From assembly GCA_047495785.1 (NCBI GenBank), contig JBLDXI010000025.1, forward strand, positions 1,674,001 through 1,738,000: a DNA stretch of 64,000 nucleotides, read 5' to 3'. This document shows, piece after piece, positions 44,252 to 55,681 of the stretch (the first letter of the stretch is position 1; each line of letters opens with the position of its first letter). The translations under genes and the position numbers were made by a program. Source of the stretch: Lepidodermella squamata (taxonomy: Eukaryota > Gastrotricha). The notes beneath the pieces are model-generated. The model did not search any database. It was not told the DNA's origin and saw only the letters and a list, made by a program, of their open reading frames with translations.

Positions 44252-45102
44252 TCACACATAAATCGGATCTTGGCATCCCCATCCGCAGCCATTTGAGCAG
44301 CACAATTTCCCGATAGCAAGGCAAGCCGCAGAACAATTAGGGAGAACACTGCAGTCCCCGACAATGGGATTGTCAGGGCCGAGAACAGGACGAGGGCACA
44401 CGGCCTTCAACGGTGTCGTAGTCGGTGTCACAGCAGGGGCAGGAGTTGTGATATTGATGTATAATGGGTTCACACAAACCCTGAGACATCCATAGTTGCA
44501 GCAGAGCTTTCTCTGCGGACCACAGGCGTTGTTACACATATCCCCGCAAATCGGAGGATAATTCTCCGGTGGGATAACTGGGCAAGTCGGGAAAGACCCT
44601 GCCGTTACACCGAGTGTTGTCGACTGTGTAGTAGCTGCCGTCGAAACACTCATAGCAACAGTCATTGGACGTTTGCATACGGTGCCACCACAGCTACCAG
44701 AATCACAGCAAAGCTGCCCGCGTGTCTCGCAATCGAAACACATGTTAGCACATGTTGCTGGTTCGTCGGGGCGAAATGGCGGACAAACTTGTCGGAAGTA
44801 AATGCCTTTCGGGGTGACTGTTACTCCTGCTTTTGGTTCACAGGACACTCGATAGCCATCTACGTAGAACCGAGCCTCGCAGCGATTGTTACAGTAGAAA
44901 GGCCGACAAAATGCGTTTGGATAAGCTGGCAAAAACAAGAAATTCAGTAATTTCTCTTAAAATCCTTGCTTTAACCTTGACATTGAGCATTCTCGCAAGG
45001 ATCATTGCAATAAGCAGGCCTACTGCATGGCCTTGGATTACTTGATACCAGACAAGCACAAAAAGCGAGGAGATGGAGCAAAGTAAAAATAGTATTCGTC
45101 AT
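44252..45102 (-). CDS. Secreted cysteine-rich protein with WAP-like units
   Basis: Exons 45102-44976 and 44925-44252 join in phase 1 to 266 residues. Exon 1 gives a strong signal peptide (MTNTIFTLLHLLAFCACLVSS). The N-terminal domain, RPAYCNDPC, FCRPFYCNNRCEARFYVDG, matches a cysteine-rich module common in invertebrate secreted proteins (CNDPC...C...C...C.A.F.D..G). Three units follow with the C-C-[SND]-x-G core (QLCCDSGSC, KLCCNYGCLRVC, KLCCSNGCGWGC), related to those of the 42.2 kb gene. The two genes are adjacent and in the same orientation, so they are probably old tandem paralogues. Confidence 0.75.
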
Positions 45103-45325
45103 TGTTTGCCAAAATATCTGCATTCTGTATCAAGTATCTGTATCTGCATTCAGTGGTTACTTGGAAAGTTCCAGACATTACGGCTTAGTGCTTTGGCTAA
45201 TAGGTGCTATAATCTCGACCTTTTGCCATGTAATTTTATTCTCGAAGAACACTAGCTGTAATACTCATCATTTGATTCTTCAGGTCGGAGGATCCAGGTT
45301 GAATAGTTCAATATAAAAATGGAAA

Positions 45326-46618
45326 TCAATAATACTGAGATTCCGGCGTTGGAGCTGCAGTTATCACGTTCGAATATCCATTGCGGCCTTTGCACGCATA
45401 AACGATTGGCACCAGAGCCAAAAATAACTATGAAGAAAAACACATGAAACTATGAAGATAATTAGACAATAAAACTTCGAGTACTCACCAATACCACACA
45501 AACGGCGATAGCTGGCCCCAATGCATACCATTTGTAATTTTGGTATAGGGTGACTACCTCGACATAGCAACCCTGGGAAATTATAGCAATATAGACATAA
45601 ACACTTAGCACTGCGAAACAAACCTTGTCGTAATTGGAGTCATTCTTAGTTGCATCAAAAACACATCTCGCGATAGCCTCCGGGTTTTCCATTATACTTC
45701 TGTAATTCGCATGGAGAATCGAAGCTTCGACCTTCAGCGCGCTTTCCGAGCAACAACTCGGTGGTATTACCATTGTCCTTCCGCCTTCTGGATTAGTCAG
45801 CCAAGTTCGGTTGAATTTGTTCGCATGTTGATAGTCCAAACCGCTGGCCACCCCACAGCACTGCAAACCCAACTGGGCCGCGTTCCACGTTATACTATAT
45901 GGATCTTCGGAATCAAGCGCGACGTATTTTTCAACCAAAGTATCATTGATATATCGATAGAAAATTCCGCCAAGCTAGATCAGTAGTAAAGCTTTAATTC
46001 GGCATGCGATTTCCGATCAACTTACTATCTCGTCTGGGAAAGCGAGAATGATTGTGATTGCCACAAAAACGAATAAAAACAGGCTAATGAAGAGTGAATA
46101 CTGTAAAAAATCAAATCAATCACTATAAAAGTTCTTGAAGTGCATAATATTGTAAACAGACCGAAACAAAAAGGAATGTCGCGAATTCATCGCCCTTTCT
46201 TGAACATGCTGCGATGCAAGCCATGAAAGCCAACACAGCAAACAAGGCTCCGATTATCATCAGAGCCAGAGATATCGGCTGTAAGTACTCCGATAAATTC
46301 GTCGCATAATATCCCTAAGAGTATTTCGATTATTTAACGATTATTCTTAGAACAAAATGCATACTGTAGCAGATTCCGACCATTTTTGCAGTGCTTCTTG
46401 AATGTATGGTTTCAGTGTCTGCAAAAATTTTGAAGTGAAAAGTTTTGTAACCTTTGCATTACATACCGAGTCAGCCAGATATAGGGAAACCCCAGTGGCA
46501 CAAAGAGCCAAGCCGATTATCTATTCAAGTTAAATGAAACAAGTCACAATTTTTCATAACACCAACTCACCCCAAGTGGAATATTCAAGGATATAAACAA
46601 TATCGTGGTAAATCCCAT
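45326..46618 (-). CDS. Tetraspanin
   Basis: Seven exons (46618-46571, 46520-46467, 46418-46365, 46314-46162, 46100-46026, 45974-45489, 45427-45326), all phase 0, give 323 residues. Four membrane segments: around GFTTILFISLNIPLGIIGLAL, SLALMIIGALFAVLAF, LFISLFLFVFVAITIIL and the C-terminal VCVVLLFLALVPIVYA. The large loop contains the diagnostic C-C-G (LGLQCCGV) and P-P-S-C-C, plus further cysteines at RCVF and KVCF. CACS-type cysteines at membrane borders are candidate palmitoylation sites. Tetraspanins organise membrane microdomains; partner proteins cannot be told from sequence. Confidence 0.88.
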
Positions 46619-47265
46619 GCTATTGATCACTCATTTTTTTTTGATTGAATGATCTCAATGGACTCTATGCGTACTGCTGAAAAAATCGATTGGATTATTG
46701 GGAATTATTTTAGTTCATGGATAATGTCAGACTTAGGAACTATTCTAGTTTTAATTATGTTTTTTCGAACTCGAAAACGGGCATGGCGGAACGTTATCGT
46801 AATCTGCCTATTATACTACAACAAGTTCTGAGCGGCACATACGCTTATATGTTTGTACATCGCGACCAACTCGTTAAGATCAAATCTTTCGCGCGGAGCC
46901 GCCGTAACGCCACAATCATATTCATATGTGAAGTACATGACATGGCACACTATATCGTTTGCTTCTTCACTCGGCCGCGGCTAATAAACATGTGCGCGTT
47001 TTCAAATGAAGTACTCGGCCGTCTATAATTTTGCGCTTCCGCGGCTGGTTAGTTAGTACGCTAATTTGTACATGGTTACATTCTAAAAGCGCAATAAACA
47101 CTTTTATATCACATAGCGCTTGCTTCACAGCAAGTGTTTTTGCGCTAACGGGTATCATTAACGTACGAGGCTATCAAGTTGCAAATTATAATTTTATTCA
47201 TCTTATTTCGTAGAGCAGATAAATATCAGCAGCATCAGATGAGCCAAAAATTGGATTGATTATCA
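46619..47265. other. Intergenic spacer up to the duplication boundary
   Basis: No gene seen. Contains short CGCGG-rich patches (46896-46912, 46973-46983). Ends at the left border of the tandem duplication. Confidence 0.35.
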
Positions 47266-47312
47266 ATAGCTATATCACATTTCCCTAAAAGGAAGTTCAT
47301 TAAAATTGTTTA

Positions 47313-47738
47313 TCACCCCAAAGCTCGACGATAGTATTGTCCGTTATTAGATCCGAGATAATCACGGAATAATACATTATGCCGAAGATTGTCAAGTGGA
47401 ACATAATCAATGCAGCCAAGTTTTGAAAAATTCTCTTGTTCTTTGTCCAGTAAGCTGTCGTCGCTGAAAGTAAACCGTAGAAAATCCCGGACGATAAACG
47501 TCAAAACCGTGATTGTAACAGGGATTACAACGATAAAAAGCATCAGTGCTGCGAAAGCCACACTTGCGATGCCTTCCTTTGTAATAAATGCGTCCAATTT
47601 AGATGAGATGATGGGATTCAGCGTCGTTCTTTCATCGTGATATAAACAATTATGAGTTATCTCAGGCGTTGTAGTATGACTGACTGTGCCATGAAATGCT
47701 TTCAAATAGCCAGAACTGAGTATGCACGGTTCCGCCAT
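47313..47738 (-). CDS. Small single-pass membrane protein (left copy)
   Basis: A 141-codon frame, no introns seen, starting ATG 47738. An N-terminal part of about 55 residues is followed by one long hydrophobic segment (about residues 58-83, FAALMLFIVVIPVTITVLTF) and a charged C-terminal tail ending YYRRALG. No signal peptide and no known motif. I do not recognise it. It may be one exon of a longer gene. Confidence 0.5.
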   Translation of the reverse strand: MAEPCILSSGYLKAFHGTVSHTTTPEITHNCLYHDERTTLNPIISSKLDAFITKEGIASVAFAALMLFIVVIPVTITVLTFIVRDFLRFTFSDDSLLDKEQENFSKLGCIDYVPLDNLRHNVLFRDYLGSNNGQYYRRALG

Positions 47739-48390
47739 TTCTGCGATAAAGTATATGTGCCCTAAAAGATGAAAATCTTAAACATTAGTTGAGCATGAAG
47801 AAGAGATGTTCCATCTAAATTTTCAGGGGATTGTTTTCATGGTAGGCGAAAGTTCAAAGCTAGTTTAGTTACAGGGCTTGCCGTTATGCCGGTTAGTGAA
47901 AGCGCGAGTGAGGTATTTAGAAATGTCCCAATGAAAGGGGGAAATGCAATAAGCAACCGCTTCTTTCACTACTGCGACGTTTTTGCCAAAATGCGGATTG
48001 GTGTTTTAATATTTAAGCAGTAAGCGTTTTGTGCACAACGCGAGGTAGAGAGATACGAGACGCCTGCATCTACTAGAGTCGCCATATCAATAATTCATTG
48101 TTGCATTCCTGATGCAAACATTTATTCCTCACGGCGCAGCTGATGCTAGACTACCGATCGGACCGGCTATTTTTACACAAGAATGCAAAAAACGAGTATC
48201 GGTCTAATTTTGCACAATACTTTTTTAAAAGCTTCAAGTGGCACATGTTGGGTTTGAAAGCGTCTAATGTTTGGTCATACTTATGAAGAGAGAACACAAA
48301 CAAAATTGAAAAATTAGAGTGCAAGGTGTTTAATAAACTGCTCGCTTCAATATGTATATATGTATCATTGGTAAACACTAAAAACAAAAA
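47739..48390. other. Spacer between divergent genes (left copy)
   Basis: About 650 nt serving as the common upstream region of the membrane protein gene (- strand) and the Sushi-ankyrin gene (+ strand). A TATATATGTAT tract at 48352-48363 lies about 30 nt before the latter's ATG. Repeated at 53675-54326. Confidence 0.4.
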
Positions 48391-49745
48391 ATGCTGGTAA
48401 ATGATATAATAGTTAGCCTAGGATGTTTAGTTTTCGCCATTCTTCCCGCCTGGTCTTCGTTGTTTACTGTCAGCAACGAATACACCACAACATTCAATTA
48501 TGCAGTCGACCCAGCTCCGTGCCCAGTTCCACGAATTCATAACGGATTCATGCGGCGGCAGCACGAGAATGGCGGGATCTTCGAAGTTGGCCGGCGCGTG
48601 GTTAGCGGTATGATAGGCTTCATTTCTTGCAACAAAGGCTTCACAGTTTCCCCGGAAAATCTTATGGGGCCTATATCGATTTGCGCGTTCAACGGAACTT
48701 GGTTACCAAGAATATACCCATGTGTTGCTGCCGAAGAGTACTCTGTAAGATAGGCCTACATTTATTGAAAACGTAATGAATGATTTTGTTTAGTGCCGAG
48801 CTCCATACCGCTTGAACGCTTTCCTAACAGTTGACGATCGAATCGTTGGAACATACGCTTTTGTGCCATTCGGAAGGGAAATTATGGTCACGTGCACTAA
48901 TGGGTTTGAAATTAATGGACCAGCGATAAGTCAGTGCACTAACGGCGGTTTTTGGTCTCCATTACTTGGCAATTGTGATAAAACAGGCTCCCTAACTCGA
49001 ACAAAATATTCATCTGCTCATAGAAAGGTCTTCCGTCTTGCATTTACGAATAAATCCTTTTGACCATATCATTATTTAGGTTTACTTACCAGAACTTGGA
49101 GAGGCAGTTGCAACCGGTAATCTAACAGCAGTCGCCGGTATGCTGATTCAGAACGCTGATGTCAATGTCCTCGGTTATCCTCGTCCCTCAAGATGCGATT
49201 GCTCTCTTGATTTTTCAAGCGTTTGGCTCATGTCCGCTTTTCACATATCGGTGGCGTGCTGCCAGACGGAGATCTTCGACCTTCTGATTGATAACGGTGC
49301 TAAGCTAAATTCATCGGATGACTATGGCTACACTGCTCTAATTCGAGCCTCGACGAACGGGATGGTGGAAATGGTTGAAAAATTGCTATTTTACCAAGCT
49401 GATGTCAATATGACGACGCATGAGGGTTATTCCGCTCTTATGTTAGCAGCTTCTAACGGGTACTTCGAAGTAGCTAAACTCCTGATCGAATCCATGGCGG
49501 ATGTAAATGCGGCATCCAACTCGGGTCTCACCGCTCTAATGCTGTCTGCTCGTCAAGGCTACAAAGGGATCGTGGAATTACTACTCGAATCAGGTGCTGA
49601 TATTGATGCTAGAGATAACAACGGTTCGTCATCGTTGAAACTCGCAGCTCGCGGTAACCACGGAAGTACAGTTAGACTACTCATTCAAAGAGGAGCCGAC
49701 AGAACTGGTTGTTATCATCCCATGTGCTTCATCATGGAAGAATAA
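48391..49745 (+). CDS. Signal peptide - two Sushi domains - ankyrin repeats (left copy)
   Basis: Exons 48391-48744, 48794-49027 and 49080-49745 are all phase 0 and give 417 residues. Residues 1-23 form a signal peptide. Sushi/CCP domain 1 covers about 43-112 (CPVPRIHNGF to YPC), domain 2 about 119-178 (CRAPYRL, TCTNGFEINGP, GFWSPLLGNC). A short linker with no membrane segment leads to five or more ankyrin repeats (about 203-410), e.g. DDYGYTALIRASTNGMVEMV, HEGYSALMLAASNGYFEVA, NSGLTALMLSARQGYKGIV, NNGSSSLKLAARGNHGSTV. Each domain type is common, but the combination in one secreted chain is not one I know. A duplicate lies 5,936 bp downstream. Exon 2 and exon 3 are joined by an intron starting GTCTTC, a less common donor. 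Confidence 0.72.
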
Positions 49746-50219
49746 ACCCCTCGAGAATAAAGAATAAATATTTTCATTTACAGAAAAACCATGTTGTTAT
49801 CCAAAAACTGGGGCATCTCAAGTTATTCCGTGCAGTTAGCAGTCAATTTTTTTTCAAATTCTTCAGAATATTGAAATTCATCTAGAGGATGCCGGGTTGT
49901 TTTGATAGTGGAATTAAACTGAAATAGTTTGAAAAATCTGAAAAATAAGGCTTCGCATGGAGCGTCACACAATAATTTTATTGCTTTTTAACAGACTTTT
50001 TAATTTCGCGCGCTATTTTTAAAGTTGGACTTTCACCATGCAAATCCGGCCTAAAATTACTTACATTCTCAAATAGCCCACGTATTGAGGGGTGACTTCC
50101 GCAGACAAGGCTTTCAGAAGGTGTGAGAAGGAATCGAGCGGAAAGACTTTGGCAGCTTAAAAGAGATATTATTTTGGATTCATCACCTAGTTATAACATT
50201 ATTTTCACTATTCGCTATA
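49746..50219. other. Spacer upstream of the GPCR gene (left copy)
   Basis: 3' UTR of the Sushi-ankyrin gene (AATAAAGAATAAAT at 49756-49769) and 5' region of the GPCR gene. Repeated at 55682-56155. Confidence 0.45.
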
Positions 50220-52601
50220 ATGAAATTTGCAAGCCTCTTTGCTGTTGTTGCATCGGTTATGGCAGAAAAACCTTACACACTCAAAATGCTTCATTTGATG
50301 CCGATGACTGGAAACGCACCTCGAACAGGCTACGACTGTTTTCAAGGATCAATGATTGCTGCGAATGCTGCCAATTCTTATCCTGGATTTCTACCCGACT
50401 ATCACATCGATTTAGTACCCGTTGATGAGTTCACATCTGGGAATAGAGCAGCGGCTAACACCATTGCGTTCCTTAACGAATTCGAGCATAACAAACGCAG
50501 TGGTTTGGTACTCAATAACACATTCCTATCCCCAGCTATGGTAGCTGGCTATTACACAAATGGGTGCAAAAGCCTTGGTGGGACGCTGCACTACCTTGGA
50601 ATAGTGGCCTACTCAATTTCGTGCGGCGCAAGATTCTTCATGGATCGAAAACTTTATCCAAATATGTACCTGTCCAAGTCGGTAACACAAATGATATACA
50701 GATCTATATTGAATTTCGTTAAGATTCATGGTAAATGGAACCGAATCGCCATCTTGGCAAACTTAGGAAACATAAATGATAACGATGTTGCGCAGCAAAC
50801 GTTCGCCTACGCTTTGCAAAATAACATGAGCGTTGCATGGTATCACGCTTTAATCGACCTTGACGATCCAAGTCCGGTCTATACCTTGAAGCAAAGTGAT
50901 GCCAGGATTATAATCCTGTCGATGGCCAATCTCGACGTATCTCGCCGATTTTTTTGCCTCTGCCACAAGTTGGGAATAACTGGGAGTCGCTACGTGTTTT
51001 TCGCTTCAAATGACATCATGTCCGACGTTTCTGCGATTCCTGACTTCCTATTATCCGGCTGCAGTAAAAATATTCTCCTCGAGCAATACAAGTCAGTCAT
51101 CGTTCAAGGTATAGCTCAGGTGCCCCTAGATGGCAATGTAAAGTCGGAACTCGGTTACTCATCTGCTGAATTCGAAGTGGCTTTTGATAAGCTTTCCAAC
51201 TCAGCTAGAGGGCCTGATTATCAGTTTCGATATCAGTGCCACGATTCAACTTTATTAGCGTTAATGACTCTTCAATATGCTGAAAAGTTAATGCAGATCG
51301 CCGAATCCGGGCTATCGCTTCGTAATTTCGAAAGCGAGCCGATGGCTGTGATGAAATACCTGCAAAAGGCGGCAGCTGAAATAAATATTACAGGTTTAAG
51401 GACGGGGAGGGTATCCTACGATAGCAGGGGCCAGTACATTGGTGAGATCGTTACCTTTGGAGAATGGCTACGTGGGCCTATCAGGAACTTCGGCATCGTA
51501 AGAGTCGGTCCTTCTACCAATGAAGCGTTATCAGCATTCACTATGGAGAAACTGCTACCTATTCCATGGAATACTGCAAATAAGATGCCACCAAATGACG
51601 GGCCAGTTTTCCAACAAATTTATGAACGAGTGGAGCCTCACGTTTTCTATGTAATTGCGCCACTTGCAGCTATTGTCATATTGGTTGAAGCACTATTGGT
51701 GGCTAAGGTATTGAGATCCAAGATCCATGATCCCCACAAACTTCTTGGATTTCTCGGCTCAATTTTCCTGACAATCGGCTCGCTTCTGTTCAGCCTAAGC
51801 GCCAAGAATTTGTCCGTTGATAACTTCACGCTGTGGTGCGCAAGAATTTGTTTTGTTACCACGGGATTTTCGCTGGTAAACGCGGTTTTACTTGGCCATC
51901 TGTTTGCTTACAAGCGCAGCATTACATCGGCACATCTTCCCACCTTCAGGCATACATCAATAACAGCATTCGGGAATCTTGGTATTCATGGGAAATCCTC
52001 TGCTTTGGTTGCTGCTGCAGCAAGCTCTAGCAGCAACAACCTGGCTGTAAATTCAAGTCGACTTTCAAGTGCCGCCAGCTTGAGACCTGTGGCTGCGGAT
52101 GATGTAAGCAGGAGGTCTAGCATTATTCCGATGCCGATCCCACTACAGCACACTACAATTTGTAAAATAGCTTTCATTTTTTTGTCACTCCATATTAGCG
52201 TCATAACAATCTGGCTGGCAATTGACCCTTTGCACTGTTCAATCTTGATTGAACCAATGATCTATGACCTAGCTGCGGATGCGTATACGACAAGATCAAC
52301 TCTTGTTTGCAATTCGGCTCACCAAAACTCTTGGGTATTTGCGCTTGTCGGCTTCAATTTCTTGGCTTTGATTCTCGCGATTTTCAATTTGTATGGTCTA
52401 CGATCACGCGGGGCTCATAAGGTGGTCTCAGACTTGGGCTATCTGACGATAGGAATTGTTAACTCAATAATGTTTCTCATGCTGACGTTTCTGTTATTGA
52501 TCGTATTCCCGCGACAAGTTGACAAGGAAATTTCTCTTGCAATTACTCCACTCATTCTTGCAGTTGTTGTCACGCCGTCTTGGTTCTCGAATTCTAAATG
52601 A
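50220..52601 (+). CDS. GABA-B-like class C GPCR, intronless (left copy)
   Basis: A single 793-codon exon. Signal peptide about residues 1-15, then a bilobed ligand-binding domain (about 20-440; LKMLHLMPMTG, GYDCFQGSMIAANAANS, WNRIAILANLG, ARIIILSM). There is no cysteine-rich domain between it and the seven membrane segments (from about residue 478), which is the GABA-B receptor layout rather than mGluR. Membrane part: FYVIAPLAAIVILVEALLV, KLLGFLGSIFLTIGSLLF, ICFVTTGFSLVNAVLLGHLF, a long Ser/Ala-rich intracellular loop (about 590-645), then CKIAFIFLSLHISVITIWL and two more. The C-terminus is very short (SWFSNSK), with no coiled coil for heterodimer formation. Ligand unknown. Confidence 0.82.
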   Translation: MKFASLFAVVASVMAEKPYTLKMLHLMPMTGNAPRTGYDCFQGSMIAANAANSYPGFLPDYHIDLVPVDEFTSGNRAAANTIAFLNEFEHNKRSGLVLNNTFLSPAMVAGYYTNGCKSLGGTLHYLGIVAYSISCGARFFMDRKLYPNMYLSKSVTQMIYRSILNFVKIHGKWNRIAILANLGNINDNDVAQQTFAYALQNNMSVAWYHALIDLDDPSPVYTLKQSDARIIILSMANLDVSRRFFCLCHKLGITGSRYVFFASNDIMSDVSAIPDFLLSGCSKNILLEQYKSVIVQGIAQVPLDGNVKSELGYSSAEFEVAFDKLSNSARGPDYQFRYQCHDSTLLALMTLQYAEKLMQIAESGLSLRNFESEPMAVMKYLQKAAAEINITGLRTGRVSYDSRGQYIGEIVTFGEWLRGPIRNFGIVRVGPSTNEALSAFTMEKLLPIPWNTANKMPPNDGPVFQQIYERVEPHVFYVIAPLAAIVILVEALLVAKVLRSKIHDPHKLLGFLGSIFLTIGSLLFSLSAKNLSVDNFTLWCARICFVTTGFSLVNAVLLGHLFAYKRSITSAHLPTFRHTSITAFGNLGIHGKSSALVAAAASSSSNNLAVNSSRLSSAASLRPVAADDVSRRSSIIPMPIPLQHTTICKIAFIFLSLHISVITIWLAIDPLHCSILIEPMIYDLAADAYTTRSTLVCNSAHQNSWVFALVGFNFLALILAIFNLYGLRSRGAHKVVSDLGYLTIGIVNSIMFLMLTFLLLIVFPRQVDKEISLAITPLILAVVVTPSWFSNSK

Positions 52602-52667
52602 CAGTTTTCGGTGGCCGTGCGGTTATGTTTTTATTATAAACACCAATAACTGATAAATATTTCTTAG

Positions 52668-53201
52668 CTAATCGCTATCGTTTCTGAAACTGTTTTGGAA
52701 GGCCCAGTTTTTAATTGGCTGCTTGCCAAGCCATATCATCACAATGAGTGCAACTACGACAAACCCAGCGATGAAGAAAAACGTATAACCATGAGTCAAG
52801 TAGTTCACAACTTGTGAAGCATTCGCCACTGTTACAAGGTTGCCATACATCGCGTTATAGCTTATAGCAGCGGCAAGACCGAACGAGTTTTCACACATCG
52901 ATATTGCCGCGAAAATTCTGCCATGCTCTTTATCATCCGTCAGTTTAGAAAGTCCAGACCTTAACGATACAAACCAGTAATTCGAACAAGCCCCGAGAAT
53001 ACAGAAAACCCATGTAGCGTATTTTGGGTAAAATCCAGAGGTTCCGAGTGCGCACATGCCCAAAATTCGTGAAATCGCGCCGATCACCCCGATTGATGCG
53101 TCTGAAAGCGGAAGCACACTTCCGACTTTCAGTCTAAGCAATCGGATACCCGCAAATAGCGCCAGTCCCAAACTAGCCGCCCAGACAGCCATGAAGAATG
53201 C
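52668..53201 (-). pseudogene. 5'-truncated SLC46-like transporter copy created by the duplication
   Basis: Identical to the C-terminal part of the 58.6-60.2 kb transporter (from FFMAVWAASLGLALF to the stop at 52668). At 53201 the frame passes into the left border of the second unit and meets a stop (TGA) six codons upstream of AFFMAV. It therefore lacks the first seven or so membrane segments and its own promoter. Confidence 0.85.
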
Positions 53202-53248
53202 ATAGCTATATCACATTTCCCTAAAAGGAAGTTCATTAAAATTGTTTA

Positions 53249-53674
53249 TCACCCCAAAGCTCGACGATAGTATTGTCCGTTATTAGATCCGAGATAATCA
53301 CGGAATAATACATTATGCCGAAGATTGTCAAGTGGAACATAATCAATGCAGCCAAGTTTTGAAAAATTCTCTTGTTCTTTGTCCAGTAAGCTGTCGTCGC
53401 TGAAAGTAAACCGTAGAAAATCCCGGACGATAAACGTCAAAACCGTGATTGTAACAGGGATTACAACGATAAAAAGCATCAGTGCTGCGAAAGCCACACT
53501 TGCGATGCCTTCCTTTGTAATAAATGCGTCCAATTTAGATGAGATGATGGGATTCAGCGTCGTTCTTTCATCGTGATATAAACAATTATGAGTTATCTCA
53601 GGCGTTGTAGTATGACTGACTGTGCCATGAAATGCTTTCAAATAGCCAGAACTGAGTATGCACGGTTCCGCCAT
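53249..53674 (-). CDS. Small single-pass membrane protein (right copy)
   Basis: The translated frame is identical in all 141 residues to that at 47313-47738; see there for features. Its own downstream (left) side is the duplication junction, 47 nt away, so its 3' UTR is kept only to position 53202. Confidence 0.5.
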   Translation of the reverse strand: MAEPCILSSGYLKAFHGTVSHTTTPEITHNCLYHDERTTLNPIISSKLDAFITKEGIASVAFAALMLFIVVIPVTITVLTFIVRDFLRFTFSDDSLLDKEQENFSKLGCIDYVPLDNLRHNVLFRDYLGSNNGQYYRRALG

Positions 53675-54326
53675 TTCTGCGATAAAGTATATGTGCCCTA
53701 AAAGATGAAAATCTTAAACATTAGTTGAGCATGAAGAAGAGATGTTCCATCTAAATTTTCAGGGGATTGTTTTCATGGTAGGCGAAAGTTCAAAGCTAGT
53801 TTAGTTACAGGGCTTGCCGTTATGCCGGTTAGTGAAAGCGCGAGTGAGGTATTTAGAAATGTCCCAATGAAAGGGGGAAATGCAATAAGCAACCGCTTCT
53901 TTCACTACTGCGACGTTTTTGCCAAAATGCGGATTGGTGTTTTAATATTTAAGCAGTAAGCGTTTTGTGCACAACGCGAGGTAGAGAGATACGAGACGCC
54001 TGCATCTACTAGAGTCGCCATATCAATAATTCATTGTTGCATTCCTGATGCAAACATTTATTCCTCACGGCGCAGCTGATGCTAGACTACCGATCGGACC
54101 GGCTATTTTTACACAAGAATGCAAAAAACGAGTATCGGTCTAATTTTGCACAATACTTTTTTAAAAGCTTCAAGTGGCACATGTTGGGTTTGAAAGCGTC
54201 TAATGTTTGGTCATACTTATGAAGAGAGAACACAAACAAAATTGAAAAATTAGAGTGCAAGGTGTTTAATAAACTGCTCGCTTCAATATGTATATATGTA
54301 TCATTGGTAAACACTAAAAACAAAAA

Positions 54327-55681
54327 ATGCTGGTAAATGATATAATAGTTAGCCTAGGATGTTTAGTTTTCGCCATTCTTCCCGCCTGGTCTTCGTTGTT
54401 TACTGTCAGCAACGAATACACCACAACATTCAATTATGCAGTCGACCCAGCTCCGTGCCCAGTTCCACGAATTCATAACGGATTCATGCGGCGGCAGCAC
54501 GAGAATGGCGGGATCTTCGAAGTTGGCCGGCGCGTGGTTAGCGGTATGATAGGCTTCATTTCTTGCAACAAAGGCTTCACAGTTTCCCCGGAAAATCTTA
54601 TGGGGCCTATATCGATTTGCGCGTTCAACGGAACTTGGTTACCAAGAATATACCCATGTGTTGCTGCCGAAGAGTACTCTGTAAGATAGGCCTACATTTA
54701 TTGAAAACGTAATGAATGATTTTGTTTAGTGCCGAGCTCCATACCGCTTGAACGCTTTCCTAACAGTTGACGATCGAATCGTTGGAACATACGCTTTTGT
54801 GCCATTCGGAAGGGAAATTATGGTCACGTGCACTAATGGGTTTGAAATTAATGGACCAGCGATAAGTCAGTGCACTAACGGCGGTTTTTGGTCTCCATTA
54901 CTTGGCAATTGTGATAAAACAGGCTCCCTAACTCGAACAAAATATTCATCTGCTCATAGAAAGGTCTTCCGTCTTGCATTTACGAATAAATCCTTTTGAC
55001 CATATCATTATTTAGGTTTACTTACCAGAACTTGGAGAGGCAGTTGCAACCGGTAATCTAACAGCAGTCGCCGGTATGCTGATTCAGAACGCTGATGTCA
55101 ATGTCCTCGGTTATCCTCGTCCCTCAAGATGCGATTGCTCTCTTGATTTTTCAAGCGTTTGGCTCATGTCCGCTTTTCACATATCGGTGGCGTGCTGCCA
55201 GACGGAGATCTTCGACCTTCTGATTGATAACGGTGCTAAGCTAAATTCATCGGATGACTATGGCTACACTGCTCTAATTCGAGCCTCGACGAACGGGATG
55301 GTGGAAATGGTTGAAAAATTGCTATTTTACCAAGCTGATGTCAATATGACGACGCATGAGGGTTATTCCGCTCTTATGTTAGCAGCTTCTAACGGGTACT
55401 TCGAAGTAGCTAAACTCCTGATCGAATCCATGGCGGATGTAAATGCGGCATCCAACTCGGGTCTCACCGCTCTAATGCTGTCTGCTCGTCAAGGCTACAA
55501 AGGGATCGTGGAATTACTACTCGAATCAGGTGCTGATATTGATGCTAGAGATAACAACGGTTCGTCATCGTTGAAACTCGCAGCTCGCGGTAACCACGGA
55601 AGTACAGTTAGACTACTCATTCAAAGAGGAGCCGACAGAACTGGTTGTTATCATCCCATGTGCTTCATCATGGAAGAATAA
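54327..55681 (+). CDS. Signal peptide - two Sushi domains - ankyrin repeats (right copy)
   Basis: Exons 54327-54680, 54730-54963 and 55016-55681. Predicted protein identical to the left copy (417 residues), including both Sushi domains and all ankyrin repeats. The upstream spacer is also duplicated in full, so both copies should carry the same promoter. Confidence 0.72.

Larger units (their letters stand above)
47266..53201. repeat. Tandem duplication, left copy (5,936 bp)
   Basis: Every long frame here recurs exactly 5,936 bp further on. The flanking junctions show an ata microhomology at 47266-47268, 53202-53204 and 59138-59140. The only base difference I noticed is A at 50277 versus C at 56213. 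The copy contains a small membrane protein gene, the Sushi-ankyrin gene, the class C GPCR gene and the 3' part of an SLC46-like gene. Confidence 0.93.

Noticed and set aside
52160-52204. Frames antisense to the GPCR gene
   Set aside because: No independent features; explained by the 793-codon coding frame.
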